Positions 9,072 to 17,436 of a stretch of DNA of 64,000 nucleotides are shown here, in pieces (the stretch's first letter is position 1; every line of letters starts with the position of its first letter). The notes below the pieces were generated by a model. It saw nothing but the letters and a program-made list of their open reading frames with translations. It ran no database searches and had not been told where the DNA came from. Origin of the DNA: Paenibacillus sp. cl123 (GTDB taxonomy: Bacteria > Bacillota > Bacilli > Paenibacillales > NBRC-103111); the NCBI RefSeq assembly GCF_900101595.1, contig NZ_FMYY01000003.1, positions 1-64,000 of the forward strand. Direction: 5' to 3'. The translations under genes were made by a program, and so were the position numbers.

Positions 9072-10646
9072 TTATTCTTGAACAAATTTGTTTTTGTCTA
9101 CGTAGAAAATGCCGCCGGTGCTGTTCAAGATCAGCTTCTCCATCTCTTTGATCTGCAGCATGGTTCTCGGGTAGGCTTTCTGGAAAACGGCGACCTCCCC
9201 GTCGCCTCGGGCGCTCATATAAGCCATCAGCTTCTGGCGCCTCTCCTCCAGATTCAGCAGCTCGGCGGCTGTCGCTTCATACTTCAGGCTGTAGCCTGTG
9301 AACTCCAGCGTCTGAGCGTCGTCCAGCAGATCGACGTAACCCTCGTACATGACCACTTCCCTGCGGCAATGCTCCAATACTTGCAGCAGCCGCTTGTATT
9401 CGGCGAGCACCTCGTCCAGCTCGCGGATGATGGAGTTGCGGTCGAAGCCCTCGACCTGCACCTTGGTAGGCCGTTCGAATTCATTGCCGATATAGGCCGT
9501 GGTCAACTGGACCGTAGCATGCACATGTCCCCCGATCAGCTTGCCTCGCTTCTTGTCGAGCAAAATATAGCCCGCCCTCAGCTGGCAGCCGATCGCATAA
9601 AGCCCGATGTGGATGCTGCCCTCCGCCTCGATCGTACAGTCCTTCGCATGCTTGATGTACACATGCCGGGCCGCGCGGAGGCGCGCGCGCTCCTTGCCGA
9701 AGCAGCCGCCCTTGATATAAATATCCCCGGTCGCGGAGACGATCCGGTCGACCGCGCCGATGCCGCTCTCGCCCAGGATGCTGATGTCCTTCGTCGCCAT
9801 GACGCTGTAGCCGTCGTGTACGGTGCCGGTAATTTTAATCGCGCCGTCATACTCCAGATTGCCTGTCTCCGGTCCGACATCTCCCTGAACCAGCAGCAGC
9901 TCCTCGACCTTGAGCAGCTTGCCGACCTTATAGACCGATCCGACGACCTGCGAGCGGAGAACGAAGCGGTCTTCCTCCCACTGTTCCTCGATAAATTCGC
10001 TATCATACTGGAGCTTTTTGTCCATCCCTTTGTTCGCCGGAAGCAGATCGCCTTTCAGATTGCGTCCTGGCTTGCCCTCTGTCGCGGGCAGCTTCTCGCC
10101 CAGCCATTCGCCGGGCCGCACCTCATCGATGAAATTCATCTCATAATAATCCGCGCTGCCGTCCTGGCGAAGAGAAGGCTTGCGCTCGGACAGCACGTAA
10201 TAGCTGAGCTGGGCATCCTGTCCGTGCTCCGGCTCGGTGCCGCGGGCGATAACGACGCTGCGCTGGGCGGGCAGATCATGCAGCGTGTCATACTGCAGGC
10301 CGTCGGTAATGCGCAGCTGCTTTAATTGCTCCACGACCCGGTCGGCCAGCTGCGGCCGCTGCTCCCGGAGCTCGTCTTCGGTCAAGTTGATCCTGACGGT
10401 CGCCTCCATCCAGTCCTTGCTGACGGAGATTTCAATGACGGGCTTCAGCATGCCTATCTCGGCCGGCAGCCCGGAAGCCTGCTGAAGGGCATCGCGCAGC
10501 TTGATGAAGTTTGTCATCTGCAGACGGGGGTGCTGCTTCAGCACGGCATCGAATTCCTTGACCGGGAAGCCGGCGGCAGTGACGTTGATATAGACTTTAT
10601 CCGCATCGGAATGAAGCGTGAAGTTGTCGTTGCGAAAGAACTCCAT
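9072..10646 (-). CDS. FapA/DUF342 family protein
   Basis: A 524-residue cytoplasmic protein. The core (about residues 150-395) has the DUF342 series of beta-strand repeats (GNLEYDGAIKITGTVHDGYSVMATKDISILGES, GDIYIKGGCFGKERARLRAARHVYIKHAKDC). An N-terminal alpha/beta part precedes it and a C-terminal helical coil (about 415-500) follows. FapA-type proteins are linked to flagellar assembly in Vibrio and to polymer or membrane-associated scaffolds elsewhere; the function in Bacillota is unsettled. ATG at 10646 follows GGAGGAG. The downstream GAF protein gene is likely co-transcribed. Confidence 0.85.
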   Translation of the reverse strand: MEFFRNDNFTLHSDADKVYINVTAAGFPVKEFDAVLKQHPRLQMTNFIKLRDALQQASGLPAEIGMLKPVIEISVSKDWMEATVRINLTEDELREQRPQLADRVVEQLKQLRITDGLQYDTLHDLPAQRSVVIARGTEPEHGQDAQLSYYVLSERKPSLRQDGSADYYEMNFIDEVRPGEWLGEKLPATEGKPGRNLKGDLLPANKGMDKKLQYDSEFIEEQWEEDRFVLRSQVVGSVYKVGKLLKVEELLLVQGDVGPETGNLEYDGAIKITGTVHDGYSVMATKDISILGESGIGAVDRIVSATGDIYIKGGCFGKERARLRAARHVYIKHAKDCTIEAEGSIHIGLYAIGCQLRAGYILLDKKRGKLIGGHVHATVQLTTAYIGNEFERPTKVQVEGFDRNSIIRELDEVLAEYKRLLQVLEHCRREVVMYEGYVDLLDDAQTLEFTGYSLKYEATAAELLNLEERRQKLMAYMSARGDGEVAVFQKAYPRTMLQIKEMEKLILNSTGGIFYVDKNKFVQE

Positions 10647-10993
10647 CGTACTCCTCCAGTTATAGGGTCATACATATATTTTCCAACATGCAGGGGTGTT
10701 TTGTCATACTAAAAAAGCGTAAACCGCCGGCCTTGCCTTAATCCGTCCATCATGCCTTAAAAAGGATGTAGCTCTTGGACAATCATACCCTATTTTCTGC
10801 ACGCGGTGCCAAGAAAAGTGTGCGTTTTTCAAAGAAAATTATTTGATGCGGGGACGAGCGCGTAAGCGCGAAGCATGAAATAGCATAGTTTTTTCCCGGA
10901 ATGAAAGTTTGTCCGGTTTTTATGCTATGATTGCAGGGGAATCGTAAGTCCATGCCATGCTGGACTGATCATAAGGAAGGGAGAGACTGAACG
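10647..10993. promoter_or_regulatory. Divergent 347-bp intergenic region with one candidate extended -10 promoter
   Basis: No gene is seen here. On the plus strand TGC followed by TATGAT (10923-10931) is an extended -10 element some 60 bases before the molybdopterin oxidoreductase start; no good -35 lies 16-18 bases upstream. The minus-strand promoter for the FapA-like gene could not be placed with confidence. The rest shows no clear repeat or RNA element. Confidence 0.35.
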
Positions 10994-11677
10994 ATGACGG
11001 ATGGAAGCGGGAAGGATACGAAGGCAAGCCGCATCAAGCGTATGAAGGTGCCCGTCGTGGAACAGTCGCTGGCGCACCGGGTTCCGCCCGGACAAGTGGT
11101 GACGGAGAGATTTCCGATCTTGCATGAGGGCGAGGTTCCCACCTACCGGATGGAAGAGTGGAGTTTGCGGATATTCGGAGCGGTAGAGGAGCAGCGGATC
11201 GTGCGGTTCGAGGAGCTGCTTGCGCTGCCGCAGACGCGCGTCGTATGCGATATTCATTGTGTGACGCGCTGGTCCAAGCTGGATACGGCTTGGGAAGGCG
11301 TATTGTTCCGGGATTTTCTGCGTCTGCTGAACATTGTGCCGACCGGCCCGTATGTGATGCTTCACGCCGATCACGATTATGAGACGAACGTCCGGCTGGA
11401 CGAGCTGCTCGGCGACGATATTTTGCTGGCCTTCAAGTACGACGGCAAGCCGTTGACTCCAAAGCATGGCTGGCCGCTCCGGCTGGTGGTGCCTCATCTG
11501 TATTTCTGGAAAAGTCCGAAGTGGCTCAGGGGCATCGAGTTTATGACCGAGGATCGGGAAGGCTTCTGGGAACGCAACGGCTTCCACAATGAAGCGGACC
11601 CGTTCAAGGAAGAACGCTTCTCGGGCGAGCCGCTGCCGATTCCGGAGGATGAGTGGCATTCCAAGGATTTTGATTGA
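10994..11677 (+). CDS. Sulfite-oxidase-like molybdopterin oxidoreductase (YuiH type)
   Basis: A 227-residue cytoplasmic protein, a stand-alone oxidoreductase molybdopterin-binding domain. C89 in CDIHCVTRWS is the conserved cysteine that ligates molybdenum in the sulfite oxidase fold. The downstream GVLFRDFLRLL and HGWPLRLVVPHLYFWKSPKWLRG segments are typical of the family. There is no Tat signal and no heme domain, as in B. subtilis YuiH. Substrate unknown. Single gene followed by a hairpin. Confidence 0.9.
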   Translation: MTDGSGKDTKASRIKRMKVPVVEQSLAHRVPPGQVVTERFPILHEGEVPTYRMEEWSLRIFGAVEEQRIVRFEELLALPQTRVVCDIHCVTRWSKLDTAWEGVLFRDFLRLLNIVPTGPYVMLHADHDYETNVRLDELLGDDILLAFKYDGKPLTPKHGWPLRLVVPHLYFWKSPKWLRGIEFMTEDREGFWERNGFHNEADPFKEERFSGEPLPIPEDEWHSKDFD

Positions 11678-11706
11678 ATAAGCGGCGCCGAACCGCTGCT
11701 AATAGT

Positions 11707-11742
11707 GAAAGCGGACCTGCCAGTTCGGGAGGTCCGCTTTCA
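11707..11742 (+). terminator. Hairpin after the molybdopterin oxidoreductase gene
   Basis: GAAAGCGGACCT pairs with AGGTCCGCTTTC. The T run is short. It lies between convergent genes and may act in both directions. Confidence 0.7.
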
Positions 11743-11819
11743 TGCGTTTAACGGCTTGGAGCCGCCAATCCGACTATCGGAGCCAGACGGATTCCGTCCG
11801 CGCGGCACGCCTGGCGCCT

Positions 11820-12425
11820 TCAATCGACCTTCGCTCCGTAGGAACGCAGCAGCATAACCGCCTGCTCCCTGTCCATACGCGCTCCTTTGACGACGATCGT
11901 TTTAAAATCTACCCCTTCCATGCAAGCTCCCCGTAAATCTGCGCCCTGCAGCTTGGCCTTGTCGAGAGCGGCACGGGTCAGATCGCAGTCCCGCAGATCC
12001 GCCTTTGTCAGATTGGCTTCGGAGAAATCCGCTTCGTAAAAGCGGATTTTGCGCAAATCCTGCTTCTCCAATCTGGCCCGCCTCAGGTTCGTATACGACC
12101 AGTCACCCCCGAGCAGCGTAATTCCGTCCATATTGGCGCCGGCAAAATCCGAACCGGTCATCTTGCAGCTGGAGAACCGGGAAACGAACAAATTGGCCTC
12201 GGAAAATTGGCAGTTCTCGAAGGCGGATTCCGTATGAATGGAGCCGTTCAGCGACGTCCCCTGAAAATCGCATTCGATAAACCGGCAGCCGCTGGTCATG
12301 ATCTCTTCCAATGAAGCGTTCGCAAAGCTGCACCGTTCGAAGGTGCAGCGGATTAGCTCGCCTTCCCGCAGATCCCGGCCGCTGTAATTGACGTCCTTGT
12401 AATGCTGTTCCGTATATTGAAACAT
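11820..12425 (-). CDS. Pentapeptide-repeat protein (Qnr-like fold)
   Basis: About 200 residues made almost wholly of A(D/N)LXX-type pentapeptides (CRFIECDFQGTSLNGSI, EADFSEANLTKADLRDCDL), forming a right-handed quadrilateral beta-helix. I chose ATG at 12425, preceded by GGGAGG, and not the upstream ATG at 12506. The upstream ATG has no ribosome site and overlaps the -10 box of the only good promoter, so the transcript would start inside or after it. Qnr and MfpA relatives mimic DNA and protect gyrase, but most chromosomal homologues have no known role. Quinolone protection is possible, not shown. Confidence 0.82.
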   Translation of the reverse strand: MFQYTEQHYKDVNYSGRDLREGELIRCTFERCSFANASLEEIMTSGCRFIECDFQGTSLNGSIHTESAFENCQFSEANLFVSRFSSCKMTGSDFAGANMDGITLLGGDWSYTNLRRARLEKQDLRKIRFYEADFSEANLTKADLRDCDLTRAALDKAKLQGADLRGACMEGVDFKTIVVKGARMDREQAVMLLRSYGAKVD

Positions 12426-12504
12426 AAATGCAGATGCCTCCCGTAAGCAGCTGCTCGCGAAATTCCGGCTTCGGTGCCGAAGCGGCGCTGCCGCATTAGT
12501 TTTC

Positions 12505-12534
12505 ATTATAGAGCCCGGTACAGCGGTCTGGCAA
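12505..12534 (-). promoter_or_regulatory. Sigma-A promoter for the pentapeptide-repeat gene
   Basis: On the minus strand TTGCCA (12534-12529), an 18-bp spacer and a perfect TATAAT (12510-12505). Transcription would begin near 12498, leaving a leader of about 70 bases before the ATG at 12425. Confidence 0.75.
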
Positions 12535-12721
12535 ACGCCGCAGGGGACGGGGCAATCGACGGGAGCGGGCCCAGCGCTTCCATTTTTATTTGCGTGCGGA
12601 CGGGATTTTCTGAGTATTCCTTCGCCGTTTTGGGTAGAAACGAGTAGGCCGGTTTTTATACGGCCTTCACCAGCTCTGTCATGAAGCTGTCACGGATATG
12701 CAGCAAAGGAGGCGAAACCGA

Positions 12722-13450
12722 TTGATCAGTTTTCATCAGGTGCAAAAGCATTATGGCAGCTTCCATGTGCTCAAGGACATTACCCTGCACATCAATCAAG
12801 GGGAAGTCGTCGTCGTCATCGGTCCCTCGGGTTCGGGCAAAAGCACGCTGGTCCGCTGCATCAATCAGCTGGAAACGATTACAAGCGGCGAGCTGATCGT
12901 GGACGGCATCAAGGTGAGCGACCGGAGCACCGATCTGAACAAGCTGCGCCGGGAAATCGGCATGGTGTTTCAGCATTTCAACCTGTACCCGCATAAGACG
13001 GTGCTGCAAAATATTATGCTCGCTCCGGTCAAGGTGCTCGGCATCTCCGAGTCCGAAGCGAAGGAGACGGCAATGTTCTACCTGCAGAAGGTCGGCATCG
13101 CCGACAAAGCAGGCAGCTACCCGGCCCAGCTGTCCGGCGGGCAGCAGCAGCGGGTGGCCATCGCCCGGGGCCTCGCCATGAAGCCCAAGGTTATGCTGTT
13201 CGACGAGCCGACCTCGGCGCTGGACCCGGAGACGATCGGGGAGGTTCTCGACATCATGAAGAAGCTGGCCAAGGAAGGGATGACGATGGTCGTCGTCACC
13301 CATGAGATGGGCTTTGCCCGCGAAGTGGCGGACCGGATCGTGTTTATGGATCAGGGGCGAATTCTTGAGGAGGCGCATCCGAGCGACTTCTATGCGCAGC
13401 CGCGGGAGGAGCGGGCGCGCTTATTTCTCAGCCGTATCCTGAATCATTAA
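12722..13450 (+). CDS. glnQ: Polar amino acid (glutamine-type) ABC transporter ATPase
   Basis: The frame opens at 12698, but that ATG lies upstream of the perfect AAAGGAGG site (12705-12712). The real start is TTG at 12722, giving 242 residues, the usual GlnQ length. Walker [10 protein letters not shown], signature LSGGQQQR and Walker [10 protein letters not shown] are intact, followed by the switch His (VVTHEMGFA). It powers uptake through the two permeases downstream. The order ATPase, binding protein, permease, permease equals glnQHMP of B. subtilis. Glutamine as substrate is inferred from that order and from family likeness. Confidence 0.92.
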   Translation: MISFHQVQKHYGSFHVLKDITLHINQGEVVVVIGPSGSGKSTLVRCINQLETITSGELIVDGIKVSDRSTDLNKLRREIGMVFQHFNLYPHKTVLQNIMLAPVKVLGISESEAKETAMFYLQKVGIADKAGSYPAQLSGGQQQRVAIARGLAMKPKVMLFDEPTSALDPETIGEVLDIMKKLAKEGMTMVVVTHEMGFAREVADRIVFMDQGRILEEAHPSDFYAQPREERARLFLSRILNH

Positions 13451-13488
13451 ACGGCCGACAAAATTTAAGAAAAAGGGTGGATGAAGAG

Positions 13489-14346
13489 ATGAACATGAGA
13501 TGGAAGAGTATGGCGGGACTTGGATTAGCGGTTATGCTCGGAGCGACGGCGCTGGCGGGCTGTACGCGAACGGAGCCGGCGGCGACCGGCGGGAGCGGCG
13601 CAGACGGCGCGCCTGTGGCAGCGACCGCAGCGGGTACGCTCGGCGAAATTAAGAAACGCGACAAGTTCGTCGTCGGCGTCAAGTACGATTTGAACCTGTT
13701 CGGACTGAAGGACCCCGGCACAGGCAAGGTGGAGGGCTTCGACATCGATATCGCCAAGGCGATCGCCAAGAAGGTGCTCGGCGATGAGAACAAGATCGAG
13801 CTGAAGGAAGTGACGTCCAAAACACGGATTCCGATGCTGCGCAATGGGGAGATCGACGCGATCATCGCGACGATGACCGTGACGGAAGACCGGAAGAAGG
13901 AAGTGGATTTCTCGGATATTTATTTCATGGCGGGGCAGTCGTTTCTCGTGAAGAAGGATAGCCCTATCCAATCGATCGCCGACATCAAGAAGGGCACCAA
14001 GGTCGTCACAGCCAAGGGCTCTACGTCCGCGACGAATATCCGGGCCAAAGCGCCGGAAGCGACGGTTTTGGAGTTTGAAAATTATGCGGAGGCGTTCACC
14101 GCGCTCAAGGCCGGGCAGGGCGATGCGCTAACGACGGACAATGCGCTGCTGTACGGCATGGCGAAGCAGGACCCCGGCTTCCGTGTCACCGAGGGCGCGT
14201 TTACCGAAGAACCCTACGGAATCGCGATCAGGAAGGGCGACGCGGAGTTCGTCCAGGTCGTTAACGATACCTTGAAGGAACTGAAGGCCAGCGGCGAATA
14301 CGACAAAATTTATGAGAAATGGATCGGCTCCAAGCCGCAGAAATAA
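13489..14346 (+). CDS. glnH: Amino acid ABC transporter substrate-binding lipoprotein
   Basis: A 286-residue lipoprotein. I chose ATG at 13489, eight bases after AGGGTGG; a GTG at 13477 in the same frame lies inside that site. The signal peptide ends in a lipobox ALAGC, after which a Gly/Ala-rich tether of about 20 residues precedes the SBP_bac_3 domain (DKFVVGVKYDLNLFGLKDPGTG, VEGFDIDIAKAIAKKVLG, RNGEIDAIIATMTVTEDRKKEVDFS). It catches glutamine or related amino acids outside the membrane and hands them to GlnM/GlnP. Second gene of the operon. Confidence 0.9.
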   Translation: MNMRWKSMAGLGLAVMLGATALAGCTRTEPAATGGSGADGAPVAATAAGTLGEIKKRDKFVVGVKYDLNLFGLKDPGTGKVEGFDIDIAKAIAKKVLGDENKIELKEVTSKTRIPMLRNGEIDAIIATMTVTEDRKKEVDFSDIYFMAGQSFLVKKDSPIQSIADIKKGTKVVTAKGSTSATNIRAKAPEATVLEFENYAEAFTALKAGQGDALTTDNALLYGMAKQDPGFRVTEGAFTEEPYGIAIRKGDAEFVQVVNDTLKELKASGEYDKIYEKWIGSKPQK

Positions 14347-14367
14347 CGCCGGGGGAGGGTTATGCGC

Positions 14368-15021
14368 ATGCTTGATCTTACCGTGCTGACAGAGCATTGG
14401 GGGATGTATGCGGAAGGATTCGGCAACACGGTCAAGGCAAGCGTGCTCGCGCTGATCGGCAGCTTCCTGCTGGGAACGGTGCTGGCCGTGTTCCGCATCT
14501 CGCCCTTCCGGGTGCTGAACGCACTCGGGGCGGCCTATGTGGAATTCATCCGCAACATTCCGCTGATTCTCGTCGTGTTCATGTTTTTTGTCGGCTTGCC
14601 GTCGCTGGGCATTATACTGGACCCGTTCATAGCCGGCACGCTCGGGTTGACCGTATACACGGCGGCGTTCATCGCCGAGACGATTCGCGCGGGCATCCAG
14701 TCGGTGCCGAAGGGACAGATGGAGGCGGCCCGCTCGTCGGGCTTGACCTACATTCAGGCGATGGTGCATGTCATCCTGCCGCAGGCGATCAAGATCGTAA
14801 TCCCGCCCATCGGCAACCAGTTTATCAATCTGGTGAAAAATTCTTCGATTCTCGGCGTCATCGCCGGTCTCGACTTGATGTACTTCGCGGATATCGTTTC
14901 GACGCAAACCTTTATTACGTTCGATGTTTACATATTCGTCGGGCTGTTTTATCTCATGCTTACCATTCCGCTAAGTCTGCTGGTCGGCTACCTGGAGCGC
15001 CGTCTGGAGACGAATCGCTAG
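14368..15021 (+). CDS. glnM: Amino acid ABC transporter permease 1
   Basis: About 217 residues with five membrane segments and the HisMQ-type permease loop (EAARSSGLTYIQAMVHVILPQA). ATG at 14362 sits three bases from GGAGG, so ATG at 14368 (nine bases) is the likelier start; both are in frame. It pairs with the next gene to form the channel. Confidence 0.9.
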   Translation: MLDLTVLTEHWGMYAEGFGNTVKASVLALIGSFLLGTVLAVFRISPFRVLNALGAAYVEFIRNIPLILVVFMFFVGLPSLGIILDPFIAGTLGLTVYTAAFIAETIRAGIQSVPKGQMEAARSSGLTYIQAMVHVILPQAIKIVIPPIGNQFINLVKNSSILGVIAGLDLMYFADIVSTQTFITFDVYIFVGLFYLMLTIPLSLLVGYLERRLETNR

Positions 15022-15036
15022 AAAGGGGGCAGACAG

Positions 15037-15687
15037 ATGGATTTTATCGGCGCATATTCTCCCGAGCATTTGAAATTTCTGCTGCAAGGCTTCGGGGTTA
15101 CGCTGGAAGTAGCTTTTTACGCGATCGTATTCAGCTTCCTCGTCGGCGTCGTGCTCGGCGTTCTCCGCTTCGCGAAAATTCCCGTCGTCTCCTGGCTCGT
15201 CGTGCTGGCCGTAGAGACGGTGCGCAATCTGCCCTTGCTCCTGATTATCTTTTTTACCTACTTCGCCTTGCCGGAGATCGGCTTCAAGCTGGAGAAGATG
15301 TACGCTGCGATATTGGCTCTCGTCATCTTCGAATCGGCGATGATCTCCGAAATTGTCCGAAGCGGCTTGAAGTCGGTGGACAAAGGGCAGGTGGAGGCGG
15401 CGCGGGCTTCGGGACTCACATATGTCCAGACGCTGTGGCATATCATCCTGCCGCAGGCGCTGCGCCGGATGGTGCCGCCGCTTGTCAGCCAGTTCATCTC
15501 GCTGCTGAAGGACACTTCGCTTGCCGTGGTCATTGCACTGCCGGAGCTGATGAACCATGCGCAGATCATCAACGGACGGAACGTCAATTATGTCATTCCG
15601 ATATTTATAGCCGTCGCTGTGCTTTACTTCGCCGTCAACTATGGGCTGTCTCTCCTATCGAGGAGGCTGGAGAAACGAGCTGTCTGA
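15037..15687 (+). CDS. glnP: Amino acid ABC transporter permease 2
   Basis: 216 residues, five membrane segments, and a permease coupling loop VEAARASGLTYVQTLWHIILPQAL that closely parallels that of the previous gene, as expected for paralogous halves of a heterodimer. It starts 15 bases after the first permease, behind AAAGGGGG. Last gene of the operon, followed by a hairpin. Confidence 0.9.
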   Translation: MDFIGAYSPEHLKFLLQGFGVTLEVAFYAIVFSFLVGVVLGVLRFAKIPVVSWLVVLAVETVRNLPLLLIIFFTYFALPEIGFKLEKMYAAILALVIFESAMISEIVRSGLKSVDKGQVEAARASGLTYVQTLWHIILPQALRRMVPPLVSQFISLLKDTSLAVVIALPELMNHAQIINGRNVNYVIPIFIAVAVLYFAVNYGLSLLSRRLEKRAV

Positions 15688-15704
15688 ACGGACCGTCTCG
15701 TGCT

Positions 15705-15742
15705 TAAGACCCCGTCTTCCGCCAAGCGGGATAGGGGTCTTC
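15705..15742 (+). terminator. Hairpin ending the glnQHMP-type operon
   Basis: AAGACCCC pairs with GGGGTCTT around a loop with a second small stem (CCGC/GCGGG). The T run is short. Confidence 0.65.
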
Positions 15743-15846
15743 GGCGTGCATGCCGTCTGCGCTTGATCCGGGCTGCCGGCCGCTTTACAATTAAGGGCAG
15801 AACCAATGGCAGAGCCGGATAGAGAGACAAGCTAAGGAGGCGTTTG

Positions 15847-17214
15847 ATGAACGTGCCCGGCAGATGGTACATCGGCGGATACATCATGGCAGCGGTGTTA
15901 TCCGTTCTGGGGGAATTGGTATGGCTGGGCGACCCTATTCGCTGGGGCGACCTGTATTGGATCGATCTGCTGCAAGGGCTCGCAGCCCTGGTCGTGCTGG
16001 TGCCGCTGGCATGGGCGGCGGGCGCGTTGTCCGGCTTGGCGGGGCTGAGCGGCGGGCAGGTTGTCCGGGCTATCCGGCTGCTGATCGCCATCTGCGGCAT
16101 CGGAACGGCCGTCCTGCTGGTTGCGGATGCGAGCCGTCTGCTTCCCATCGCCGGAGCGGCCGCAGCGGCTTGCCTGCTCACGCTGGCGGACCTGGCGCTG
16201 ACGGAGCAGCGGAGCAGGCCGGGCTGGCCGAGGCGAAGTCTGAGCATCGCGGGGGTGCTGCTGGTCGCAGCCGCCGGGCTGTTCTGGCCGACCGCCTATC
16301 AGGTAACGTCTCCGGGCTTTACGCTGGCTATGAACCGCTATGCATCCGTAGAAGGAGGCCAGCCGCACGGCTCGATAGCAGGCGTGCTGGTGATAGAACG
16401 CCCGGCCTTCCCGGTCGACTGGCTGTACGCATCCCTGTTCCCTCATGTCCGCATCGACAAGCGGGATACGAGCGTGACGATCGGGGAAAGCCTGGAAGCC
16501 GCCGGCCGCCAGCGGACAGATGCCAATACGATCGCAGGGGCCGTAGCGCTGCACAAGCTGGGCCTTGGCCGAGGCGTAGTGCCGGACGGCGTCCGGGTTG
16601 TGCAGGTGCCGGCGGACAGCCCGGCCGCCGGGCAGCTGAAGCCCGGCGATGTCGTGGTCGAGATGAATGGACAGGCGATCGCTTCCACCGCAGCGCTGAC
16701 GGAGGCGATGAAAGGCGTCACACCAGGCGCAGAGGCGCGGCTTAAGGTGTGGAGAGCCGGAGCGCTTGCGGAGCTGGCAGTGAGGACCAAGGAAAGCGGG
16801 GATACGCCCAAGCGGACCGTGTTCGGCATTCAGGTGGAAGACCGTGTACAGGCCGATCTGACCCGCAAAATCGGCTATCGCTCTTATCTGGTTTACCAGG
16901 GCGGACCTTCCCATGGAGCGGTGCTGGCGCTGACGCTGATCGACCAGCTGACGCCAGGCGGCGTGACGAACGGCAACCGGGTGGCGGGCACCGGCACGAT
17001 CGGAGCCGATGGTGCGGTAGGCCGAATAGGCGGCATCGAGCAGAAAGCCTATGCTGTCGAGCGAGCCGGCGCGGATGTATTTTTCGTGCCGGCCGGGCAG
17101 GAGGCGGACGCCCGCAAGGGCGCGTCGGAGCTGAACATCGTCCCGGTGCGTACGCTGGATGAGATGCTGAAGTGGCTAGCGGAGCATCCGGCGTCTTCGC
17201 TTTCACGCGACTGA
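15847..17214 (+). CDS. Membrane-anchored PDZ and Lon-type (S16) serine protease
   Basis: 455 residues from ATG at 15847, six bases after AAGGAGG; a TTG three bases upstream is too close to it. Residues 8-28, 40-66, 73-94, 98-118 and 131-150 are hydrophobic, so five N-terminal membrane segments are likely, more than the single one of B. subtilis YlbL. A PDZ domain (about 240-315, GVRVVQVPADSPAAGQLKPGDVVVEMNG) precedes the S16 domain. The Ser-Lys dyad is S355 (GGPSHG) and K400 (GGIEQKA). Relatives such as YlbL and streptococcal SepM process membrane or secreted proteins and signalling peptides. Target unknown. Confidence 0.87.
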   Translation: MNVPGRWYIGGYIMAAVLSVLGELVWLGDPIRWGDLYWIDLLQGLAALVVLVPLAWAAGALSGLAGLSGGQVVRAIRLLIAICGIGTAVLLVADASRLLPIAGAAAAACLLTLADLALTEQRSRPGWPRRSLSIAGVLLVAAAGLFWPTAYQVTSPGFTLAMNRYASVEGGQPHGSIAGVLVIERPAFPVDWLYASLFPHVRIDKRDTSVTIGESLEAAGRQRTDANTIAGAVALHKLGLGRGVVPDGVRVVQVPADSPAAGQLKPGDVVVEMNGQAIASTAALTEAMKGVTPGAEARLKVWRAGALAELAVRTKESGDTPKRTVFGIQVEDRVQADLTRKIGYRSYLVYQGGPSHGAVLALTLIDQLTPGGVTNGNRVAGTGTIGADGAVGRIGGIEQKAYAVERAGADVFFVPAGQEADARKGASELNIVPVRTLDEMLKWLAEHPASSLSRD

Positions 17215-17371
17215 AACGTCTATTCAACCGGTTCTGGCAGCCTGCAGCCACCGTGTGCGGGTGCTAGATTTTTTGCGCGATTGTCGGCCCCACCCTGCGC
17301 TCTAAGCCCGCCGGGGGGCTTGAACGCTTGCACCGCGCGCTGCTTTCGCCAGAGCAGGGCAGCATAAACCC

Positions 17372-17416
17372 AAAAAGGCCGAGTCAGGGCAAGCGTCCGC
17401 CCTGACTCGGCCTTTT
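17372..17416. terminator. Strong bidirectional terminator
   Basis: AAAAAGGCCGAGTCAGGGC pairs with GCCCTGACTCGGCCTTTT. A-run and T-run flank both arms, serving the convergent S16 protease and DUF2264 genes. Confidence 0.9.
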
Positions 17417-17436
17417 ATCAACATACGGCAGCCCGG

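Noticed and set aside
9078-10325. Plus-strand open frame of 415 codons
   Set aside because: It is antisense to the FapA-like gene and shows no domain or ribosome site.
14397-15707. Plus-strand open frame of 436 codons across both glutamine permeases
   Set aside because: It is a +1 shadow of two clear permeases, Arg/Gly-rich with no membrane segments.
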